Below the pieces are notes generated by a model. It saw nothing but the letters and a program-made list of their open reading frames with translations, had not been told where the DNA came from and searched no databases. From positions 1 to 64,000 of the forward strand of contig NZ_AUGE01000017.1 in NCBI RefSeq assembly GCF_000426865.1: 64,000 bases of DNA, written 5' to 3'. Origin of the DNA: Citrifermentans bremense R1. Lineage in GTDB: Bacteria > Desulfobacterota > Desulfuromonadia > Geobacterales > Geobacteraceae. A program made the translations under genes and the position numbers. Position 1 is the stretch's first letter. Each line of letters opens with the position of its first letter. Below, piece by piece: positions 25,823 through 33,957 of this stretch.

Positions 25823-25913
25823 ATTGTTGTCTCCTTGTGGGCATCAGCGCCTGGACGCAGCGATGTGAATGCCGAAGTCGGCTAAGGTTTCCTAGACGAT
25901 CCACCGCTATGGT

Positions 25914-26081
25914 TCACTGAGGGGGAATATGGAACTCGATGCGGTCCTGCGGGTCGCTGCCGGGCTCACAGACACGGAAGGAGCGGCGGGGTTTGCGGTT
26001 GCGCAGGTATTTGCGGAACTTCCATTCGCGGTACATCTCAAAGCAGACAAAGAGGAGAACGGCGGCAATCGCATAGATCAT
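25914..26081 (-). CDS. Small single-pass membrane protein, 55 residues
   Basis: From ATG 26081 (GGGAG upstream) this encodes MIYAIAAVLLFVCFEMYREW, one membrane helix, then a basic segment (KFRKYLRNRKPRRSF) and a polar tail ending IEFHIPPQ. The frame is open upstream to 26306, but that part is non-coding in character and overlaps the OmpA gene's end. Function unknown. It is the first gene after the terminator at 26157-26184. Confidence 0.6.
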   Translation of the reverse strand: MIYAIAAVLLFVCFEMYREWKFRKYLRNRKPRRSFRVCEPGSDPQDRIEFHIPPQ

Positions 26082-26156
26082 GGGAACTCCCACCCACCTT
26101 CGGGCACCCTCTCCCAGAGGGAGACGGGACTGGGAAAAGATCGGCAAGTGGGATTG

Positions 26157-26184
26157 AAAAGGGGAGCCTTGCGGCTCCCCTTTT
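26157..26184. terminator. Bidirectional terminator hairpin after OmpA gene
   Basis: An 8-bp perfect stem GGGGAGCC / GGCTCCCC with a TTGC loop is flanked by AAAA and TTTT. It follows the OmpA-family stop by seven bases on the minus strand. Confidence 0.85.
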
Positions 26185-26190
26185 GATTGA

Positions 26191-26700
26191 CTACATCTTG
26201 GTGACGGTGAAATCCACGCGGCGGTTCTTGGCCTGGCCGGCTTTGGTCTTGTTGTCGGCGATGGGCTTGCTGTCGCCGAACCCTTTGGCGGAGAGACGCT
26301 TGGCATCGACGGCTTTCTTGTCCACCAGGTACTTCACTACGGCATCGGCGCGATCCTGGGAAAGCTTCTGGTTGGCCTCGGGCTTGCCGACGTTGTCGGT
26401 GTGGCCGTCAACCTGTACGTGGAAGCCGGGGTAGTCGGTCATGATTGCCGCGATGGCGGTCATGGTCTTGTCGCAGGAAGGATCGATCTCGGCTTTGCCG
26501 GTCTTGAACTTGATCGGGCCCTTTTCGTTCTGCACCTTCTTGAGCTTCTTGGTCACGGCACTGAGTGCGCCTTCCTTAGCGCTGGCAGCAACGCCCTTCC
26601 CTGCTTCTTTTCCCAGGCCCTTGAGAGCGTCAAGCCCTGCATAGGCAACACCGGAAACCATCAGCGACAGTACAGCAGCAATAGCAACTTTTTTAAACAT
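26191..26700 (-). CDS. OmpA-family peptidoglycan-binding protein
   Basis: The protein has 169 residues from ATG 26700 (AAAGGAGGG upstream). A signal peptide (about 1-22) and a short Ala/Lys-rich linker lead to an OmpA C-terminal domain. Peptidoglycan-contact motifs are VDGHTDNVG, LSQDRADAVVKYLV and KNRRVDF. There is no lipobox and no barrel, so it is a soluble periplasmic or cell-wall-bound OmpA-like protein. A good promoter lies upstream and a terminator downstream; it is a single-gene unit. Confidence 0.93.
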   Translation of the reverse strand: MFKKVAIAAVLSLMVSGVAYAGLDALKGLGKEAGKGVAASAKEGALSAVTKKLKKVQNEKGPIKFKTGKAEIDPSCDKTMTAIAAIMTDYPGFHVQVDGHTDNVGKPEANQKLSQDRADAVVKYLVDKKAVDAKRLSAKGFGDSKPIADNKTKAGQAKNRRVDFTVTKM

Positions 26701-26749
26701 ACACCCTCCTTTGTTGTTAGCCGGCTTTAGGCTTGCCAAAGCCCACCAA

Positions 26750-26777
26750 ATATTATCCGGCATCTCCGCTGAGTCAA
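26750..26777 (-). promoter_or_regulatory. Candidate sigma-70 promoter of the OmpA-family gene
   Basis: On the minus strand TTGACT (26772-26777) and TAATAT (26750-26755) are separated by 16 bases. The leader contains a small hairpin (GGCTTT..AAAGCC) before the AAAGGAGGG site. Confidence 0.55.
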
Positions 26778-26891
26778 TGATGCGAGAAAGAAAGATGCGT
26801 CGGATAGCAAGACGGCAACTGCTTAAACAAATCAAATAAAGGCATGTTATTGCCTATGCTGCGCTCTTTGTCAATGGGATTCAGTCTTGAT

Positions 26892-28376
26892 TCACATCCC
26901 GTTTCTCCCCATCTCCACGTACTTCTTGACGGTGCGCCGGTCCAGGCGGGTCCTGCGGGCTACCTCTTCATAGGTGCCGAAGCCGGCATAAAGGGACAAG
27001 CAGTAGGCGGAGAGCAATTCCTCGGCGTTCATTGAACCTTCGGCTATCTCCTGTGAAAGCCGGCCTGCGGCATCCTGCTTCGGGACCTCTCTTTTCATTC
27101 CTTGATAGTGTCCGGTGAGGATGATCCTCTTTATTGCCTGTTCCAGCTCCCGCACGTTGCCGGGCCACGCGTAATGAGGCCCCAGGTCGCGCTTCAGAAT
27201 TTTTTTCACCTGATGCTTTTCCCGCCCCGGCATCTCCCCGGCAAGACGCGAAAGAAGAACGCCCAGCAGGTTATCCAGTTCCTGCGGGTCCTCTTTCAGC
27301 CTCACTCTGAGCGGCGGCAGGGTGATGACGTCGGAACAGAGGCGATAGTAGAGGTCGTCGCGGAACTTTCCGCTTTCGAGCATCTCGTCCAGCGAACGGT
27401 TGGTCGCGGCAACGATGCGCCCGCTGAAGCGCCTGGCCTCGTGGCTCCCCACAGGGAAGAAGATCCGCTCCTGCAGCACCTGCAGCAGTTTTATCTGCAC
27501 CGGGACACTCACGTCGCCTATCTCGTCCAGGAAGATGACGCCATGCGGGGCGCAGCGGCTGAAGAGCCCTTCGTGGTTGTCGACGGCGCCGGTGAAGGAG
27601 CCCTTCTTGTGCCCGAAGAGTTCGGATTCCAGCACACCTTCGGAGTACTGCGACAGGTTTATGGAGACGAAGTTGCGGGTAAAGCTCTCGGTGAAAGCGT
27701 TTCTGGCGACGTCGAAGGGAATGAACCCGGAGCGCCCGATGGCGGCGGCCGCGGCCCCCTTGCCGGTGCCGGTTTCCCCTAAAAGCAGTATGGAGAATTC
27801 CTCCATCTTGTCCCAGAGGCCCGCCTCGAACCACCTTATGTCGTGGGTGAAGACGCAGTCCCAGAGATGCCGGCGCAAGGTCTTCATCGAGGGGGAAGTG
27901 CCCACCAGCCCGTTCTTGATGAAGTAAAAGGCGCGGCGCAACTGGTAGAATACGGCGAAGACGCGCACCGCATCCTGGTCGCCTATGCCGAAAGCGGTCA
28001 GTTCCCCAAGGACGTGCCGGGCGAAGGGGACGCGGCACTGCTTGTCCCCCTCCTTCAGTTGGGTCTTTATCAGCTCGTCGAAATGTTCCAGGTAGCGGTG
28101 GAAGACGTGGAAGAGGCAAACCCTGCGCATGACCTCGCGCCGTTGTCCGTCCAGGTTGCGCAGGTCGGCTACTCCCCTGTCGCGCAGGCTCTGCAATTGG
28201 GCCTCGATACGTGTCACTACCGCATGCAGGATCTCGTCGGCCGACGAATCAGGTGCGGCTCCGCTTATGGCGAGATCGAGATCATCCCTTGTTTCGCCAA
28301 ATGGATTGGCAAATGCGGCGCGCGCCACTGTCTCTAAAAAGGTCCACTCTTTGTCTGTAGCTTTTGAGGATTTCAT
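26892..28376 (-). CDS. Sigma-54-dependent transcriptional activator
   Basis: The protein has 494 residues from ATG 28376; the frame is open to 28451, but that part covers operator-like palindromes. An N-terminal helical domain of about 190 residues belongs to no sensor family I recognise. The AAA+ domain has Walker A GETGTGKG, GSFTGA in place of GAFTGA (sigma-54 contact) and Walker B VIFLDEIGD. A C-terminal HTH (TYEEVARRTRLDRRTVKKYV) follows. No clear ribosome site precedes the ATG. It is divergent from the amidohydrolase gene at 28553, which carries a sigma-54-like site and is the likely target. Confidence 0.9.
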   Translation of the reverse strand: MKSSKATDKEWTFLETVARAAFANPFGETRDDLDLAISGAAPDSSADEILHAVVTRIEAQLQSLRDRGVADLRNLDGQRREVMRRVCLFHVFHRYLEHFDELIKTQLKEGDKQCRVPFARHVLGELTAFGIGDQDAVRVFAVFYQLRRAFYFIKNGLVGTSPSMKTLRRHLWDCVFTHDIRWFEAGLWDKMEEFSILLLGETGTGKGAAAAAIGRSGFIPFDVARNAFTESFTRNFVSINLSQYSEGVLESELFGHKKGSFTGAVDNHEGLFSRCAPHGVIFLDEIGDVSVPVQIKLLQVLQERIFFPVGSHEARRFSGRIVAATNRSLDEMLESGKFRDDLYYRLCSDVITLPPLRVRLKEDPQELDNLLGVLLSRLAGEMPGREKHQVKKILKRDLGPHYAWPGNVRELEQAIKRIILTGHYQGMKREVPKQDAAGRLSQEIAEGSMNAEELLSAYCLSLYAGFGTYEEVARRTRLDRRTVKKYVEMGRNGM

Positions 28377-28382
28377 GCAGTG

Positions 28383-28414
28383 AATGTACTGGCTATGTAC
28401 ATTGAATGTCAATG
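28383..28414. promoter_or_regulatory. Overlapping palindromes upstream of the sigma-54 regulator
   Basis: AATGTAC-N7-GTACATT (28383-28389 and 28397-28403) and CATTGA-ATG-TCAATG (28400-28414) are both perfect inverted repeats and overlap. They lie just before the regulator start in the divergent promoter region, so they are candidate operators, possibly for autoregulation. Confidence 0.55.
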
Positions 28415-28497
28415 AGGTTTTGGGAGCGGCTAAGTAGACTATGACACTCATTGCTGTAAAACAGGGAGTTACACTGTCAGAGTAATAAAAGCATCTA

Positions 28498-28513
28498 TTG
28501 GCATAGTCCCTGT
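28498..28513 (+). promoter_or_regulatory. Possible sigma-54 (-24/-12) promoter
   Basis: TTGGCATAGTCCCTGT has GG and GT separated by ten bases. The -24 part fits TTGGCA well, but the -12 part has GT where GC is expected. It lies 40 bases before the amidohydrolase start and next to a divergent sigma-54 activator gene. Confidence 0.4.
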
Positions 28514-28552
28514 AATAGTGAGTGCAGATAACGAGATGGAAAGGCGGCCAAA

Positions 28553-29557
28553 ATGCCGAACGACACGAGAAAGAACATCATCGACATCCACTGCCACACG
28601 GCGGGGATCGGGGCGGGAGAGAGCGGCTGCTTCGTGTCGCCTGCCTTGATGGGAAGTTGGAAGTACCGGTTCTACCTCCGCGCTTTCGGCGTTACGGAGC
28701 AGGAGCTGAAGCGGGAGGGGGACGGCTTGGTGATGCGCCGGACTTCGGAGCGCCTGGCGCAATCGGAGCGGGTGGCATCCGCGGTCATCCTCGCCATGGA
28801 CGGCGTGGTGGACGCAAGCGGGAACCTCGACAGGTCGCGCACGGAGATGTTCATCCCCAACGAGTTCGTGGCGAAGGAAACGGCCAAGTACCCGAACCTC
28901 CTCTTCGGCGCCAGCATCAACCCGCTGCGCGTCGACGCCATCGAGCGGCTGGAACAGGCCGCCCTATCCGGTGCGGTGCTGCTGAAATGGCTCCCCGCCA
29001 TCCAGCACATCGACCCGGCGGACGAAAGGCTGATCCCGTTCTACCTGAAGCTGAAGCAACTGGGACTGCCGCTTCTCACCCACACCGGGAAAGAAAGCTC
29101 TTTCACCAGCGCGAAGGAACAGCTGGGGGACCCGGAGCGCCTGAGGCTGCCGCTCACTCTCGGCGTCAGGGTGATCGCCGCACATACCGCCAGCAGCGGG
29201 AAAAGCCACGGGGAGGCCAACCATGAGCGCTTCCTGCGCCTGTGCCGGCAATTCCCCAACCTCTACGCGGATATCTCGGCCCTTACCCAGATAAACCGCC
29301 TGGGCCATCTGCAGCGGATCCTCAAGCAGACCGAGCTGCACGGCCGCCTCTTGTACGGAACGGACATGCCGCTTTTGAGGACGCCGCTCGTCACCCCTTT
29401 CGCTTACCCCCACGTGCTGCCGTTTCGGCGCATGGTGGAGATTGCCAGCATTGACAACGTGTGGGACCGGGACGTGGCACTGAAAGAAGCGCTGGGGGTG
29501 CCGGATTTGGTCTTCAACAACGTGCAGTGGATGAACAGCAAAGATGACCCGCGATGA
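28553..29557 (+). CDS. Amidohydrolase-family (PF04909-like) metal-dependent hydrolase
   Basis: This 334-residue TIM-barrel enzyme starts with the metal motif IDIHCHT and has a middle His in LLTHTGKES, then VIAAHTASSG and a late Asp in YGTDMPLLR. These are the metal ligands of amidohydrolase-2 enzymes, which hydrolyse or decarboxylate cyclic or aromatic substrates. A weak sigma-54-like promoter and a divergent sigma-54 activator point to conditional expression. Substrate unknown. Confidence 0.88.
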   Translation: MPNDTRKNIIDIHCHTAGIGAGESGCFVSPALMGSWKYRFYLRAFGVTEQELKREGDGLVMRRTSERLAQSERVASAVILAMDGVVDASGNLDRSRTEMFIPNEFVAKETAKYPNLLFGASINPLRVDAIERLEQAALSGAVLLKWLPAIQHIDPADERLIPFYLKLKQLGLPLLTHTGKESSFTSAKEQLGDPERLRLPLTLGVRVIAAHTASSGKSHGEANHERFLRLCRQFPNLYADISALTQINRLGHLQRILKQTELHGRLLYGTDMPLLRTPLVTPFAYPHVLPFRRMVEIASIDNVWDRDVALKEALGVPDLVFNNVQWMNSKDDPR

Positions 29558-29675
29558 TAGCCGGCAAAGTTAACGCGGGAGTCCGTTCCCTCACCCCGAC
29601 ACTCCCAGAGGGAGAGGGAGAATGGACGGCAGCCGGTAGAAAACCCTGCTTTGCAGCAACCCAACGAGGTATGAC

Positions 29676-32600
29676 ATGACAGCGAACTCACGCTCCAACC
29701 CGCTTGCCTGGCTCAACGCGACCCAGTTCCTCGGGGCCTTGAACGACAACATACTGAAGCTTTTGATCATCTTCTTCCTGATCGGCACGCGGGACGCGGC
29801 CGAAGCCGGTGCGATAACGGCAGGAGTGGGCGCGGCTTTCGTGCTCCCTTTCCTGATCCTGTCGGCCCCGGCCGGTAGCCTCGCCGACAAACTGGCGAAG
29901 TCGAGGCTCATCTTCGGGGTGAAACTGTTCGAGGCGGCGGCGACGCTTCTGGCAGTCATCGCCTTCGCCCTGCGCCTTGAGCCTCTCCTCTACCTGGTTG
30001 TCTTCCTGATGGGTTGCCACAGCGCGCTCTTCGCTCCGGCCAAGTACGGGATCATTCCGGAACTGGTCCCCAAGGAAGGGCTCTCCCGCGCCAACGGGCT
30101 GATCGAATCTTTCACCTTCCTGGCCATCATCGTCGGCACAGCGCTCGCCTCGGCACTCACCCAGGCGGCAGGTGGGCGCTTTTGGCTGGCGGCCTGCGCC
30201 TGCCTCGCGGTGGCACTCACCGGGGTTGGCTCTGCAAGGTTGATGGGACATACGGTCCACTGCGACGCTTCCCGCCCGGTTGCCCTCCTCCCCACCCGCA
30301 TACTTAAGACGGTGAACGAAATGCGCCGCGACCGCCACCTCATGCTGGCGGTCATCGGGCTCGCCTGGTTCATGTTCATCGGGGCCTTCGCCCAGCTGAA
30401 CCTGATCGGCTACGGGATGGAAGAGCTCGGGCTCAGCGAGGCGCAGAGCGGCTACCTCTTCCTTGCCGCGGCCTTCGGCATCGGCTTGGGCTCGCTTCTC
30501 GCCGCGAAGCTCTCGGGAAGGGACGTCGAGTTCGGCATCGTGCCGCTGGGGGCTACCGGCCTCACCCTGGCGCCGGTGCTGCTGCACGCCGTCCCGGGCA
30601 ACCTCGCCGCGAGCCTCGTCATCATCGTCGGTTTCGGCGTTTCGGCGGGGGTATTCAGCCTGCCGTTGCAGACCTTCATCCAGCTTCGTGCCGACGATTC
30701 CAATCGGGGGGAGGTGCTCGCCGCCTCCAGCTTCATCAATTGGGTGGGGATACTGGCAGCCTCCGGGCTCACCTGGCTTTTCAGCAGCCCGCTGGGTATG
30801 AGCGCGGCGCAAGGGTTCAGCATCGTCGGCGCCATGACCCTGCTCCTCACCGCCCTTTCCTTCCGGGCGCTCCCGGACTTCCTGCTGCGCTTCATAGCAC
30901 TTGTGACCATGCGCATCTTTTACCGGATCAGGATCATCGGCAGAGAGAACCTCCCGGTGGAAGGGCCGGCGCTCCTCATCCCCAACCACGTGACCTGGGC
31001 GGACGCCCTCCTCCTGACGGCCACCAACCAGCGCCGCATCCGCTTCGTCATGGAGCGGAGCATCTACAACACGCCGGTCTTGAACGCCCTGTTCCGGCTC
31101 ATGGGGGTGATCCCGGTCTCCTCCACGGACGGCAAGAGGGAGATGCTGCAATTCATCAAAAGCGCCCGCGCGGCACTCGACGAAGGGTACATGGTCTGCA
31201 TCTTCGCCGAGGGCGCGCTCACCCGCAACGGGATGCTGGGCGAGTTCCGCGGCGGCTTCGAGCGCATCGTGAAAGACAGCGGCCACCCTATCGTCCCAGT
31301 CTACATCGGCGGCGCCTGGGGGAGCATCCTCTCCTACGCGCACGGCCGGCTTCTCTCCCGTCTGCCGGCGCTTGCCCCCTACCCGGTCACCATCCTCTTC
31401 GGGACCCCGATGCCGGCCAAAAGCCGCGCGATCGAGGTGCGCCAAAAGGTGGCGGAACTCTCCTGCGACTACTTCGAATCGAAGAAGGAGCAGCGCCGCC
31501 CGTTGCCGGAGTACTTCATCCGCACCGCGCGGCAACAGTGGAACCGCAACGCCGTCGCGGACAGCTCAGGCAAGAACCTTAGCTATGGCCGGACACTCGC
31601 AGGGGCTGTTGCGCTGGCGGGGAAAGTGGAGCGGGAGTTGGACACCGCGGAGCATGTAGGTATTCTGCTCCCCCCTTCGGCGGGTGGGGCGCTGGCAAAC
31701 CTGGCAGTCTCCCTATTGGGGAGGGTCCCGGTGAACCTCAACTACACCGCGACGGAATCATCCTTTCGTTCCGCGATAGAGCAGTGCGGCATCAGCACGG
31801 TGATAACCTCGCGCGCGTTCCTGGAGAAGCTCCCCGCGCTGCCACGGCTTTCCGGAATGATTTACCTGGAGGACCTTGCCCCCGCCATCTCCGGTTGGGA
31901 CAAGCTGACGGCCGTCCTGAAGGCGCGTCTCTTCCCCGTCCGCTTCATCTGCCGCAGCGGCGAATTCCATCCGGACCGGGCCGCGACCGTCATCTTCTCG
32001 TCCGGCAGCACCGGCGAACCGAAGGGGGTGATGCTCAGCCACCACAACATCATGTCCAACATCGAGGCGCTGCGCATGGTGTTCCGGGTCGACCTGAACG
32101 ACAACGTCTGCTCCGCCCTCCCCTTCTTCCATTCTTTGGGATTCACCGGGACGCTCTGGTTCCCGCTGGTCTCGGGCTTTTCCGCCGCCTATCACCCCAA
32201 CCCCATGGAAGGGGAGAAGATCGCCGCGGTCGCGCGCGAGCACAAATCAACGCTGCTCCTCGCCACGCCCACTTTCCTGCTCGCCTATCTGCGTCGCGCG
32301 AAAGTCGAGGATTTCGCCACCCTGAGGCTGGTGATTACCGGGGCCGAGAAGCTGAAGGTTAAGGTCGCCGATGCCTTCGAGGAGAAGTTCGGCGTGCCCC
32401 CCATGGAGGGATACGGGGCAACCGAGCTTTCGCCGGTTATCACCCTGAGCCTGCCTGACGTGGAGATCGACGGGGTCAGGCAGCATGGCTCGAAAGAGGG
32501 GAGCGTGGGGCATCCGATTCCGGGCGTCGCCATCAAGGTGGTGGATCCGGAGAGCGGGGCCGTATTGGAGCCGGGAGCGCCGGGGATGATCCTGGTCAAG

Positions 32601-33062
32601 GGGCCGAACGTGATGTCGGGGTATCTCGGGCGCGCCGACAAGAGCGCGGAGGTGCTGCGGGACGGCTGGTACCTGACCGGCGACATCGGCGTGATGGACG
32701 AGGACGGTTTCATCAGGATCACGGACCGTATGTCCCGGTTCAGCAAGATCGGCGGTGAGATGGTGCCGCACGGGGCAATCGAGGACGAACTGCACACGTG
32801 CCTGGGGCAAAGCGGCGTGGTGGCGGTGACCGCCGTCCCGGACGAGAAGAAGGGGGAAAAGCTGGTGGTGGTTTATACCAGAGGGGCCACCGACGCCGGG
32901 ACGCTGCAGCGGATTCTTTCGGAGAGCGAGCTGCCGAACCTGTGGAAGCCGGCGCGGGATTGTTACCTGGAAGTGGAAAGCCTCCCGATGCTGGGGACGG
33001 GGAAGCTGGATCTGAAAGGGCTGAAGGAGCTGGCTGAACAACAAGGCATCGCACACGGATGA
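29676..33062 (+). CDS. Fused lysophospholipid transporter - acyltransferase - acyl-ACP/CoA synthetase (LplT-Aas type)
   Basis: The protein has 1128 residues in three modules. Residues 1 to about 400 form an MFS transporter of LplT type (NATQFLGALNDN at the start). About 420-610 is a PlsC acyltransferase with NHVTWADA (HX4D) and FAEGALTRNG. About 640-1120 is an AMP-forming ligase with SSGSTGEPKG and TGDIGVMDEDG. The fusion would flip lysophosphatidylethanolamine inward, activate a fatty acid and reacylate it. Many proteobacteria encode LplT separately. The stop codon lies inside a long intergenic inverted repeat, so the last residues (GIAHG) come from that element. Confidence 0.94.
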   Translation: MTANSRSNPLAWLNATQFLGALNDNILKLLIIFFLIGTRDAAEAGAITAGVGAAFVLPFLILSAPAGSLADKLAKSRLIFGVKLFEAAATLLAVIAFALRLEPLLYLVVFLMGCHSALFAPAKYGIIPELVPKEGLSRANGLIESFTFLAIIVGTALASALTQAAGGRFWLAACACLAVALTGVGSARLMGHTVHCDASRPVALLPTRILKTVNEMRRDRHLMLAVIGLAWFMFIGAFAQLNLIGYGMEELGLSEAQSGYLFLAAAFGIGLGSLLAAKLSGRDVEFGIVPLGATGLTLAPVLLHAVPGNLAASLVIIVGFGVSAGVFSLPLQTFIQLRADDSNRGEVLAASSFINWVGILAASGLTWLFSSPLGMSAAQGFSIVGAMTLLLTALSFRALPDFLLRFIALVTMRIFYRIRIIGRENLPVEGPALLIPNHVTWADALLLTATNQRRIRFVMERSIYNTPVLNALFRLMGVIPVSSTDGKREMLQFIKSARAALDEGYMVCIFAEGALTRNGMLGEFRGGFERIVKDSGHPIVPVYIGGAWGSILSYAHGRLLSRLPALAPYPVTILFGTPMPAKSRAIEVRQKVAELSCDYFESKKEQRRPLPEYFIRTARQQWNRNAVADSSGKNLSYGRTLAGAVALAGKVERELDTAEHVGILLPPSAGGALANLAVSLLGRVPVNLNYTATESSFRSAIEQCGISTVITSRAFLEKLPALPRLSGMIYLEDLAPAISGWDKLTAVLKARLFPVRFICRSGEFHPDRAATVIFSSGSTGEPKGVMLSHHNIMSNIEALRMVFRVDLNDNVCSALPFFHSLGFTGTLWFPLVSGFSAAYHPNPMEGEKIAAVAREHKSTLLLATPTFLLAYLRRAKVEDFATLRLVITGAEKLKVKVADAFEEKFGVPPMEGYGATELSPVITLSLPDVEIDGVRQHGSKEGSVGHPIPGVAIKVVDPESGAVLEPGAPGMILVKGPNVMSGYLGRADKSAEVLRDGWYLTGDIGVMDEDGFIRITDRMSRFSKIGGEMVPHGAIEDELHTCLGQSGVVAVTAVPDEKKGEKLVVVYTRGATDAGTLQRILSESELPNLWKPARDCYLEVESLPMLGTGKLDLKGLKELAEQQGIAHG

Positions 33063-33147
33063 CGCGGATGACGCGGATAACGGCGGATTAATCTCGGCTT
33101 TATCCGCGGTTTATCGGATTTTATCCGCGTCATCCGCGTGCGATGCC
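33045..33147. repeat. Long inverted repeat overlapping a gene end
   Basis: Arms of 25 bases (GGCATCGCACACGGATGACG onward, and its complement ending GCGATGCC at 33147) match with one mismatch. The centre has further GCGGAT units. The left arm provides the last codons and the stop of the LplT-Aas gene. A related half-copy lies at 12509-12542. It could also act as a terminator-like structure between the convergent genes. Confidence 0.85.
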
Positions 33148-33159
33148 CTTGGGTCGGTT

Positions 33160-33795
33160 TTACCGGATGAAGTGGGTGTAGACCTTATCCTCTTTCTCCG
33201 GTGCCGGGACGGCTTCTTTGCCGTGCTGCACCAGTTTCATCATCCACGCCATGTTCTTGCCCAAGACGCGCATGATCTGCATCCCTTCTCCGTCCTGGAG
33301 CACTTCGCCGGGAGCCCTGCCGTGGATCACGTTCCAATAGTTGGAGGTCGCCACCAGCATCTCGGAGTAGTTGATGAAGTGGTTCAACTGGTCGGTGGTG
33401 GTCACCCCGCCTGAACGACGCACCGCCACGACGGAGGCGGCTACTTTGTGCCGGAACAGGCCGCCGTTGACACCGCCGACGAAGAAGGCGCGGTCGAGAA
33501 ACGACTTCAGGGTCCCGCCGATCCCGGCGTAGTGCACCGGAGAACCGAGGATGATGGCGTCTGCGCTCTTCATCTTCTGCACCCACTCGTTCACTTCGTC
33601 GTCCTTCAGCGCGCACTGCTCGTTCTGGTGCTTCGCGCACTGCATGCAGGCGATGCAGCCGCGGATGGTCTTGTTGCCGACATGGACGATCTCGGTCTCT
33701 ATCCCTTCCTTTTCCAGCTCGGCGGCGACGAGCTTGATGGCGTGATAGGTGTTTCCTTCCCGGTTAGGGCTTCCGTTGAATGCCACCATCTTCAT
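33160..33795 (-). CDS. NADPH-dependent FMN reductase / iron-sulfur flavoprotein-type protein
   Basis: The protein has 211 residues from ATG 33795 (GGAGGA eight bases upstream; an earlier ATG at 33810 overlaps that site). A flavodoxin-like fold has GSPNREGNTY for FMN phosphate, then GCIACMQCAKHQNEQC, a Cys cluster like that binding Fe-S in ISF proteins, and SPVHYAGIGGTLKSFLDR. It is probably an electron-transfer or quinone/nitro-reducing flavoprotein. It converges on the LplT-Aas gene. Confidence 0.92.
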   Translation of the reverse strand: MKMVAFNGSPNREGNTYHAIKLVAAELEKEGIETEIVHVGNKTIRGCIACMQCAKHQNEQCALKDDEVNEWVQKMKSADAIILGSPVHYAGIGGTLKSFLDRAFFVGGVNGGLFRHKVAASVVAVRRSGGVTTTDQLNHFINYSEMLVATSNYWNVIHGRAPGEVLQDGEGMQIMRVLGKNMAWMMKLVQHGKEAVPAPEKEDKVYTHFIR

Positions 33796-33911
33796 ATTGT
33801 GTTCCTCCATTCGGGTTGTATTCCCGGCTTTTTTTTGTATTGAGATGGGCTTTATACGACCATTCGTATCACATGGTCAATAGGAACTTATTGGGACGCT
33901 GCCGGCAAGCG

Positions 33912-33957
33912 AAAAGGGGGACAGGTAACTTTTTTACAAAAAGTAGCCTGTCCCCTT
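33912..33957. repeat. GGGGACAGG hairpin repeat, copy 1
   Basis: AAAAGGGGGACAGGTAACTT and AAAAAGTAGCCTGTCCCCTT face each other with a short A/T loop. The right end overlaps the stop of the sensor gene. A near-perfect version stands at 54346-54396. In the minus direction it serves as the sensor gene's terminator. Confidence 0.8.

Noticed and set aside
25632-25868. 78-codon plus frame opposite the small lipoprotein
   Set aside because: The minus strand has a strong ribosome site and a lipobox; the plus frame has neither.
29688-31535. Open minus-strand frame of 615 codons opposite the LplT-Aas gene
   Set aside because: It is antisense to a gene with clear domains, has Arg/Glu/Gly-rich low-complexity composition typical of high-G+C shadow frames, and no ribosome site.
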